This document shows, in pieces, positions 1 to 4,818 of a DNA stretch of 5,551 bases. The DNA is from Acetobacteraceae bacterium (GTDB lineage Bacteria > Pseudomonadota > Alphaproteobacteria > Acetobacterales > Acetobacteraceae): NCBI GenBank assembly GCA_030039695.1, contig JASHVB010000371.1, positions 1 through 5,551 on the forward strand, written 5' to 3'. The translations under genes and the position numbers were made by a program. A model generated the notes under the pieces. It searched no databases. It was not told the origin of the DNA and saw nothing but the letters and a program-made list of their open reading frames with translations. Within the stretch, counting starts at the first letter, position 1. Each line of letters begins with the position of its first letter.

Positions 1-14
1 CTGGCGCAAGATCC

Positions 15-165
15 ATGACCGTGTACTATCTCTGGGGGCGCTGGACGCACGACCGGATCTTCCCCGATCATGGAGAGACAAAGCCCGAGGCGCTACTGGC
101 GGGACCGGAACGGGTGCGGGAATCAGATGTGAGGGTTATCGCGTCGCGCGGGTTCGTTGGGGCCA
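15..165 (+). other. Possible coding remnant or small frame upstream of the deacetylase
   Basis: An ATG at 15 overlaps a TGA at 16-18 that ends the frame reading LAQDP from the window edge, the same ATGA junction seen between the next two genes. The frame from 15 reads MTVYYLWGRWTHDRIFPDHG and on through ETKPEALLAGPERVRES; about three quarters of its first 50 codons end in G or C, as in neighbouring genes. It stays open to 386, but beyond about 226 it overlaps the deacetylase in another frame and turns Arg/Trp-rich, so the right-hand part is surely not coding. It could be the start of a gene frameshifted or deleted against the deacetylase, or chance in GC-rich DNA. I do not recognise the sequence. 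Confidence 0.25.
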
Positions 166-1128
166 ATGCACGGCGACCGCTCAAGCACGCGCGCACGCCG
201 ACGAGCTGGTTTGGGAATCGGATACGTGGACGACGATCGCGATTACATTGGCTATGGCGCGTCACTGCCCGATCCGCAATGGCCCGGCGGGGCCCGGCTT
301 GCGCTCAACATCAACGTGAATCTCGAGGGTGGGGGCGAGCACTCCATCATGGATGGAGACGCCACGTCCGAAAGCTCGCTGAATGATATCGGCCAGCCGG
401 CGCTTCCGGGCCTGCGCAGCGTCCTCGTTGAATCAGTGTTCGAATACGGCTCCCGCGTCGGCGCATGGCGCCTACTGGAGTTGTTCCGGCGGTTCGGGAT
501 GAGGGTCTGCCTGTTGGCCGTGGCGCGGGCGGCAGAACGTAATCCTGACCTCGTGTGCGGCTGGCTCGCCGAGGGGCACGAGCTGGTCAGCCATCATTAC
601 CGCTGGCTCGATTACCAGACGATGCCGGAAGCCGACGAACGCGCGCATGTCCGGTTGGCTTTGGAGACGCTGGAGCGTGTCGCTGGCGTTGCACCGGTGG
701 GTTGGATGACCGGACGACCGAGTGCCAACACCCGCCGGTTGCTTGTCGAAACCGGCCGAATTCTGTACGACCGTGACAGCCTAAATGACGAGCTGCCGTA
801 CTGGCGCAACGTACTCGGGCACACGCATCTGGTCATCCCCTATTCTTTTGAGACCAACGACAATCGCTTCGACCGTAATTCGGGATTTTCGACCGGAGAC
901 GATTTCGCCCGCTATATGATCGACTGCTTCGATGTGCTGTACGGCGAAGGCGCGCGCCGGCCGCGGATGATGTCGCTGGCGCTGCACGATCGGCTCATCG
1001 GCCGGCCGGGACGCATTACCGGGCTGATCCGCTTTCTGGAACATGTAAGCCGCCACGACGGCGTCTGGGTCGCAACCGGGCAGGACATCGCGGAGCACTG
1101 GCGCCGGGTGCATCCGCCGATCGTATGA
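166..1128 (+). CDS. PuuE-type polysaccharide deacetylase family hydrolase (allantoinase-like)
   Basis: Probably a cytoplasmic C-N hydrolase of the NodB/polysaccharide-deacetylase fold, in the branch containing the metal-independent allantoinase PuuE. From ATG 166 it has 320 residues, close to the family's usual ~300. Family landmarks are DYIGYG (27-31), the QWPGGARLAL strand (38-47), EYGSRVGAWRL (93-103), GHELVSHHYRW (137-147, with H138, H143, H144), WMTGRPSANTRRL (180-192), DSLNDELPYW (204-213) and the late active-site-like LALHDRLIGRPGR (271-283, H274). No signal peptide is seen. The start is uncertain: ATG 166 has only a GGGG five bases away, and homologues usually begin just before the DYIGYG motif, so GTG 226 (MDDDRDYIGYG) is an attractive alternative. 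Its stop overlaps the next gene's ATG (ATGA at 1125-1128), implying translational coupling with the flavin monooxygenase. True allantoinase activity is not shown; another cyclic amide or N-acyl substrate fits the neighbourhood better. Family assignment is firm, substrate unknown. Confidence 0.88.
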   Translation: MHGDRSSTRARRRAGLGIGYVDDDRDYIGYGASLPDPQWPGGARLALNINVNLEGGGEHSIMDGDATSESSLNDIGQPALPGLRSVLVESVFEYGSRVGAWRLLELFRRFGMRVCLLAVARAAERNPDLVCGWLAEGHELVSHHYRWLDYQTMPEADERAHVRLALETLERVAGVAPVGWMTGRPSANTRRLLVETGRILYDRDSLNDELPYWRNVLGHTHLVIPYSFETNDNRFDRNSGFSTGDDFARYMIDCFDVLYGEGARRPRMMSLALHDRLIGRPGRITGLIRFLEHVSRHDGVWVATGQDIAEHWRRVHPPIV

Positions 1129-2276
1129 TCTGCATGGATGGTGGCGTGCGCGTTGCAGTGGTCGGCGCGGGGCTGGGCGGCCTGACCGTGGCGGCGTACT
1201 TGCAGCGTGAGAACTTCGCGGTCTCGCTTTACGAGCAAACGGACTCGTTCGAACGTATCGGCGCTGGTATCATCCTCGGTGCCAACGCGGTCGCTCCGCT
1301 CGCACGGCTCGGCTTGCTGCCGGGATTGATCGCCGCAGGCATCCGGCCAGACGCGTTCGTCAGCCGCACATGGGACACCGGCGAGACAACCTTTGAGCTC
1401 GTGCTGGATGCGGCGACCGAAGCGCGCTTCGGCGGACCTCTGCTCAACATCCACCGCGCCGACCTGCATGCCGTTTTGCAAACTGCCTTACGCCCCGGAT
1501 CGATCGTGTTCGGTCATCGGCTGGCTGGGTTGGAGGAGACATCGCAGGCAATTCGGCTACGGTTCGACAATGGTGCGACAGCGGAAGCCGACATCGTCAT
1601 TGGTGCCGACGGAATCTGGTCCCGGGTGCGCGAGGTACTCCTCGGCGCCGAGCCGCCACGCTTCACCGGCCGCGTCGCGCAACGCGCGATTTTTCCGGCG
1701 AACCGGATAGCCGGACCACGGATCCGCGACTGCACCAAATGGTGGGGAACGGACCGTCACATCCTCGCCTATTTCATGACCAACCGACGCGACGAGGTTT
1801 ATCTGATGGCCAGCGTTCCCGCGGTGTCGTGGGAGAGCGAGCAAACGTCGCTGCCTTGCGACCGCGACCAGTTCATCGCCGCGTTCACACATTTTCACGC
1901 CGACCTGCGCCGCGCCGTCGAGGCCGCCCTCGACGTGACCGTCTGGCCGATCTTTGACCGGGAGCGTAATGACCTCTGGTCGGATCCTCCCATCGTGCTG
2001 TTGGGAGACGCGTGCCATCCGGTGCGGCCCTACATGGCTGCCGGCGGTTCGATGGCGATCGAGGACGCGACGATACTCGCACGCTGTCTGGTGGCGTACG
2101 GCGACCCGTCAGTGGCTGTCCGTCGCTACCAGGCGATGCGGATTCCCCGAGTCGCGGAGGTGCAACGCATCTCGATCGAGAACAGTTGGATGCACGGTCC
2201 GACGGAGACGGATTGGTTCTTCAGTTACGACGCGACGACGGCGGCGCTCGACGGCCCGGCGCGCGGATCACGTTAA
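1125..2276 (+). CDS. FAD-dependent monooxygenase, NicC-like (6-hydroxynicotinate 3-monooxygenase family)
   Basis: A class A flavoprotein hydroxylase of 383 residues, likely using NAD(P)H and O2 to hydroxylate, perhaps with decarboxylation, an aromatic or N-heteroaromatic acid in the cytoplasm. Visible motifs are the Rossmann GxGxxG (GAGLGG, 14-19) with ribose-binding E37, R111 in the IHRADLH helix (109-115), the DG motif (GADGIWSRVR, 160-169) and the GD motif (LLGDACHP, 292-299). Likeness to Pseudomonas NicC, recalled from memory, runs full length: CTKWW (203-207), DRHILAYF (210-217), RRDEVYLMASVP (221-232) and AIEDA (311-315). Of the NicC active-site residues, Cys202, His211 and Tyr215 correspond to C203, H212 and Y216 here, but His47 is I50 and His302 is Y303, so the substrate probably differs. 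The ATG overlaps the previous stop; a second in-frame ATG lies at 1134. Salicylate- or urate-hydroxylase-like functions are alternatives, but the KWW/DRH block favours the NicC group. Confidence 0.9.
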   Translation: MICMDGGVRVAVVGAGLGGLTVAAYLQRENFAVSLYEQTDSFERIGAGIILGANAVAPLARLGLLPGLIAAGIRPDAFVSRTWDTGETTFELVLDAATEARFGGPLLNIHRADLHAVLQTALRPGSIVFGHRLAGLEETSQAIRLRFDNGATAEADIVIGADGIWSRVREVLLGAEPPRFTGRVAQRAIFPANRIAGPRIRDCTKWWGTDRHILAYFMTNRRDEVYLMASVPAVSWESEQTSLPCDRDQFIAAFTHFHADLRRAVEAALDVTVWPIFDRERNDLWSDPPIVLLGDACHPVRPYMAAGGSMAIEDATILARCLVAYGDPSVAVRRYQAMRIPRVAEVQRISIENSWMHGPTETDWFFSYDATTAALDGPARGSR

Positions 2277-2281
2277 ACGTT

Positions 2282-2287
2282 GGAGGG
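2282..2287 (+). promoter_or_regulatory. Ribosome binding site (GGAGGG) of the broken aminopeptidase gene
   Basis: A near-perfect Shine-Dalgarno sequence, GGAGGG, nine bases before ATG 2297 and six bases after the monooxygenase stop codon. It shows that the third reading frame was once an efficiently translated member of the same operon, and it fixes the start of the truncated gene. Confidence 0.7.
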
Positions 2288-2296
2288 ACCTCTGAT

Positions 2297-2452
2297 ATGA
2301 AGCGTGCGCGGCTTCGCCAGCTCGGCCTGTCGATCGGCATGATACCGCTAGGACCGAACAACGCGATCACCGATGTCGCCGGCCCGCGCGTCGGTTATGC
2401 GCCCCCTGGTACATCTGCTGGCCCGACAGGCCGCGCACGAGTGAAGTTTTGA
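2297..2452 (+). pseudogene. Truncated N-terminus of a DmpA/P1-family (S58) aminopeptidase
   Basis: The frame opens with MKRARLRQLGLSIG and continues GPNNAITDVAGPRVGY (19-34), the characteristic start of the L-aminopeptidase/D-esterase DmpA and beta-peptidyl aminopeptidase BapA family (typically R-x-R-x-LG-(12)-NAITDVxGVxVG). Full-length members have about 350 residues and mature by self-cleavage before a catalytic Ser some 250 residues in. Here the likeness ends at about residue 34 (base ~2399), and 17 unrelated residues (APPGTSAGPTGRARVKF) lead to a TGA at 2450-2452. The catalytic part is absent, and I found no continuation of it in any frame further right, so this is a deletion or insertion remnant rather than a simple frameshift. 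It lies 20 bases behind the monooxygenase with its own strong ribosome binding site, so an intact ancestor would have been the third operon gene. A peptide could still be made but should be inactive. Confidence 0.72.
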
Positions 2453-2578
2453 ATGTAGCGGCCGCGGTGTCAGGTTGCCGTATATGACGAGAATATCGGC
2501 CTGGCTCGGTCGTGTTGACTGCGAGCAAGCGCCGACATCCGGACGGTACCGGGACATCACGCGTCTCTGCGCCTCCCG

Positions 2579-2595
2579 CCCCGCGCGGAGCGGGG
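2579..2595 (-). terminator. GC-rich stem-loop downstream of the small minus-strand frame
   Basis: CCCCGC (2579-2584) pairs perfectly with GCGGGG (2590-2595) around a five-base loop, GCGGA. It begins seven bases past the stop codon (2602-2604) of the minus-strand small frame, where a transcription terminator would sit. There is no following T run on the minus strand, so it is not a classical intrinsic terminator. It may instead stabilise a transcript 3' end or be a chance GC-rich fold. Confidence 0.3.
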
Positions 2596-2601
2596 GGTCT
2601 G

Positions 2602-2772
2602 TCACGGAAGTGGACTCGAAACGTTCTCAAGAATATCGGACACGTGGGCAGCGGCCAAACGCTCGGCTTCCGCCGCCCCCGAACGATTGAACATTCCAAT
2701 GATGTCTCGCAAGTGCTGCTCAACTTGGTCGCTCGACACGGCGCCCGTATTGCTGAGCACGCGCAGGATCAT
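2602..2772 (-). CDS. Small hypothetical protein or C-terminal gene fragment
   Basis: Reading the minus strand from ATG 2772 gives 56 residues, beginning MILRVLSNTGAVSSDQ and ending with a helix-like tail (AEAERLAAAHVSDILENV, then SSPLP and a TGA at 2604-2602). The composition looks like a real soluble, mostly helical protein (Ala, Leu, Glu, Asp; few Cys or Pro), unlike the Arg/Pro-rich overlapping plus-strand frames. The frame stays open upstream to 2826 and reads LGLALANRAVLA before the ATG, also protein-like, yet no start codon lies there. The start may have mutated, or the gene may have lost its 5' end. A TACAAT -10-like hexamer occurs on the minus strand at 2834-2829 without a convincing -35. 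I do not recognise the family. Its divergent orientation and scrappy surroundings make a remnant as likely as a working gene. Confidence 0.4.
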   Translation of the reverse strand: MILRVLSNTGAVSSDQVEQHLRDIIGMFNRSGAAEAERLAAAHVSDILENVSSPLP

Positions 2773-3223
2773 GGCGAGGACGGCCCTATTTGCTAGAGCA
2801 AGGCCAAGTACGTCAGGTTCGACCGGCTATTGTATTCTGCTCACGGCTTCAAGTCCTGTTAGTGTGGTAACTCACAGCATAGCGAGCGGGGAGGTGAGAG
2901 TCATTCCGCCTCGCCAAAAGGGCCGCGTGGTGCGGCGCTGATGGCCAGCCGTGTGATCACGTCGGCTGTCGTGCTGCCGTTTATGAGAGACCGGCAAAAA
3001 CCTGGGGGTGATTAAGCTGCAATCGTGACCGGCGTAATGTCGTTTGCCACGACGCACTGCTGAAACTTGAAGCCGACGTAACATCTGAGACGGCCATTCA
3101 GACAGCGGTGCGCACGTGCAGGAGAAGCGGCGCGCCAACCGCTGACCAGCGCATTTGCTGCTTCTTGCACATCCGCCTGGTTTCAGCTCAAAGCAGACGT
3201 TTCGCCTCCACATGGCCCGGTAG

Positions 3224-3252
3224 TTGAGCTTGACCTTCCCACCGAGCATAAT
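3224..3252 (+). promoter_or_regulatory. Candidate sigma70-type promoter for the GS-like gene
   Basis: TTGAGC (3224-3229) and CATAAT (3247-3252) are separated by 17 bases, the optimal spacing. They match the -35 consensus at 4 of 6 positions and the -10 consensus at 5 of 6. Transcription would begin near 3259, leaving a leader of about 60 bases before ATG 3319. No clear sigma54 (GG-N10-GC) site was found in the leader region, so nitrogen control, if any, would act by another route. Confidence 0.42.
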
Positions 3253-3305
3253 TCTTGTGTCAATCGCAGAAAATCTGGTGCAATATGATGGAAAGTGCCA
3301 AGTTT

Positions 3306-3313
3306 AAAGGGGG
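3306..3313 (+). promoter_or_regulatory. Ribosome binding site deciding the GS-like start
   Basis: AAAGGGGG ends five bases before ATG 3319. The alternative upstream GTG at 3295 has no comparable purine-rich sequence in front of it and would place this site inside the coding region. The 497-residue product from ATG 3319 is therefore preferred over a 505-residue one. Confidence 0.65.
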
Positions 3314-3318
3314 CGAAG

Positions 3319-4812
3319 ATGGCGGCTGACCAACGCAGCGCGATACGGAATGCCTCGAGGGATTATTCGATTGGCCGACTCAGATTTATTGAACGGACCG
3401 ACCGGAACACGCCGGAGAGGAAGGACAAGTTGGATTCCGTTCTGGCAGAGATTAGCGAAGAGAATCTGGAAGTCGTTCGCGTCGCTTTCGTCGACACGCA
3501 CGGCATCGTTCGCGTCCGGCCGATCGAGGCACGGCTATTTTCACAGGCAGCCTGCAACGGGGTTCCATTCACCACCGCGCTCTTTGCCATGGATTCTGCG
3601 AACAATATCTTTCAGAATGTGTTCTCCCGTGATGGGGGCTTTGGCCGCGATGCGATGGGCGGCGCGGGGGACATGTTGGCAATTCCGGATCTCGACACCT
3701 TTCGGGTGTTGCCCTGGGCACACAAATGCGGCTGGGCGCTGAGTGACCTCTATCTGTCATCCGGAGAACGTTGTCCGCTCGATCCCCGCCTGGTCATGCA
3801 GACCGCGTGCGGTCTGCTGGCAGAACGGGGTTTCACCTTTGTTGGTGGCGTGGAGATAGAATGCCACATCCTCAGGATCAGCCAACCCCGGAACGATTTG
3901 ATCGACTGTGCGCAGCCGGCAGAACCCCCGGAGGTCGAGGCACTACGCCACGGCTATCAGTACATGGCCGAGAATGTGCTCGATGAACTGGAGCCCATTA
4001 TCACGCGCATCCGACATGCGCTGATCAGCGTCGGCCTGCCATTGCGCATTGTCGATGTGGAATGGGGGCCAGGCCAGATCGAAATCTCGCTGGATCCTCT
4101 GGACGATCTCGCCGCCGCAGATGCGGCCGTTCTGCTGCGTTCAACCGTCAAGCAGGTCTGCCGGCGCGCCGGGCTATTAGCGTCATTCATGGCAAAGCCA
4201 GCTCTTCCAAATGTGTTTTCTTGCGGTTGGCATTTGCATGAGTCACTGCGCCATAGAGAGAATGATGCGAACGTGTTTGCCGAAGCCGGTAAACTATTGT
4301 CCAACATTGGGGCGCACTTTGTCGGAGGACTGCTGGAGCATGCGCGCGCAAGTGCTGCTTTCTCAAATCCTACGGTGAATGGCTACAAGCGCCTGCATGC
4401 AAACCCGTTGGCGCCTAATCGCGTGCTGTGGTCGTATGACAATAAAGGCGCGATGTGCAGACTGGTTGGAGGCATGGGCGATCAAGGGACTCATATCGAG
4501 AACCGATCCGGCGATCCGGCGGCCAATCCTTATCTCTATATGGGCTCGCAAATTCTCGCCGGTTTGGATGGCATCGCAAACAGGCTTGATCCAGGCGATC
4601 CGCTGCCCGACCCTTATGCACAGACGCAAAGGCCGCTGATGCCCGCGGGTCTTGATGAAGCAATAGATGCGCTCTCCGCGTCAACCATGTTCCGCGAAGC
4701 GCTCGGGAACGAATTTATTGATCACTACATTGCGGTCCGCCGACACGAACTGCATCGCTTTCGAACGTTCGTCACAGACTGGGAGCATCGCGAATATTTC
4801 GAGTCCTTCTAG
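3319..4812 (+). CDS. Glutamine synthetase superfamily ligase (GS-III-like/gamma-glutamyl-amine ligase type)
   Basis: A 497-residue ATP-dependent ligase joining an amine or ammonia to the gamma-carboxyl of glutamate, cytoplasmic and probably oligomeric. The N-terminal beta-grasp part (about 40-150) contains VAFVDTHGIVRVRPI (55-69). The catalytic domain then shows the metal-binding VEIE (178-181), GPGQIE (250-255), the HxH of GWHLHESL (H305, H307), NPTVNGYKRL (350-359), AP..VLW..DNKGAMCRL (365-382) and HIENRSGDPAANPYL (392-406, E394 and R396). All main GS catalytic positions appear present. The GS-I adenylylation loop around its Tyr is not evident, and canonical NRSA is NKGA here (375-378), so this is not housekeeping GlnA. 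The C-terminal DWEHREYFESF is typical of a paralogue group of about 450-500 residues related to gamma-glutamylanilide/alkylamide synthetases (TdnQ/AtdA1, IpuC) and PuuA. The true amine substrate cannot be read from sequence. It has its own promoter-like element and is not in the upstream operon. Confidence 0.88.
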   Translation: MAADQRSAIRNASRDYSIGRLRFIERTDRNTPERKDKLDSVLAEISEENLEVVRVAFVDTHGIVRVRPIEARLFSQAACNGVPFTTALFAMDSANNIFQNVFSRDGGFGRDAMGGAGDMLAIPDLDTFRVLPWAHKCGWALSDLYLSSGERCPLDPRLVMQTACGLLAERGFTFVGGVEIECHILRISQPRNDLIDCAQPAEPPEVEALRHGYQYMAENVLDELEPIITRIRHALISVGLPLRIVDVEWGPGQIEISLDPLDDLAAADAAVLLRSTVKQVCRRAGLLASFMAKPALPNVFSCGWHLHESLRHRENDANVFAEAGKLLSNIGAHFVGGLLEHARASAAFSNPTVNGYKRLHANPLAPNRVLWSYDNKGAMCRLVGGMGDQGTHIENRSGDPAANPYLYMGSQILAGLDGIANRLDPGDPLPDPYAQTQRPLMPAGLDEAIDALSASTMFREALGNEFIDHYIAVRRHELHRFRTFVTDWEHREYFESF

Positions 4813-4818
4813 GGCGTG

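Larger units (their letters stand above)
2399..3318. other. Degenerate intergenic region between the truncated gene and the GS-like gene
   Basis: About 900 bases without a convincing full-length gene. From left to right it holds the breakpoint of the aminopeptidase remnant (~2399), a GC-rich stem-loop (2579-2595), a small minus-strand frame (2602-2772, open to 2826), an unremarkable AT-richer stretch with a short plus-strand frame (open 2863-3015), and a promoter-like element (3224-3252). Long overlapping frames on both strands are Arg/Cys/Pro-rich with no recognisable motif and are taken as non-coding. No transposase, tRNA, direct repeat or matching terminal inverted repeat was recognised. 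The mixture of gene scraps suggests an old rearrangement. Confidence 0.55.

Noticed and set aside
2367..2723. A 118-codon minus-strand frame crossing the aminopeptidase breakpoint
   Set aside because: It crosses the conserved aminopeptidase start region in antisense and is Arg/Pro/Thr-rich. The different minus-strand frame at 2602-2772 is more protein-like.
2953..2960. GTGATCAC perfect 8-bp palindrome as a possible operator
   Set aside because: The symmetry does not extend into the flanks, it is far from any start codon, and palindromes of this length are common by chance.
2863..3015. A 51-codon plus-strand frame containing MASRVITSAVVLPFMRDRQK as a possible small gene or transposase tail
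   Set aside because: The sequence looks mildly protein-like but is too short, has no ribosome binding site at ATG 2941, and I could not tie it to any family.
3059..3187. GCTGAAAC (3059-3066) and its inverted copy GTTTCAGC (3180-3187) as possible element ends
   Set aside because: Only eight bases match, the flanking bases diverge, and there is no transposase or target duplication between or beside them.
3213..3229. TGGCCC..TTGAG as a sigma54 promoter for the GS-like gene
   Set aside because: The essential GC of the -12 element is absent at the required ten-base distance from the GG; the overlapping sigma70-like element fits better.
2872..3249. A 125-codon minus-strand frame spanning the intergenic region
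   Set aside because: Its translation is rich in Arg, Cys, Ser and Trp with no motif or coherent domain, it runs across the promoter-like element, and it has no good ribosome binding site. It looks like chance openness.
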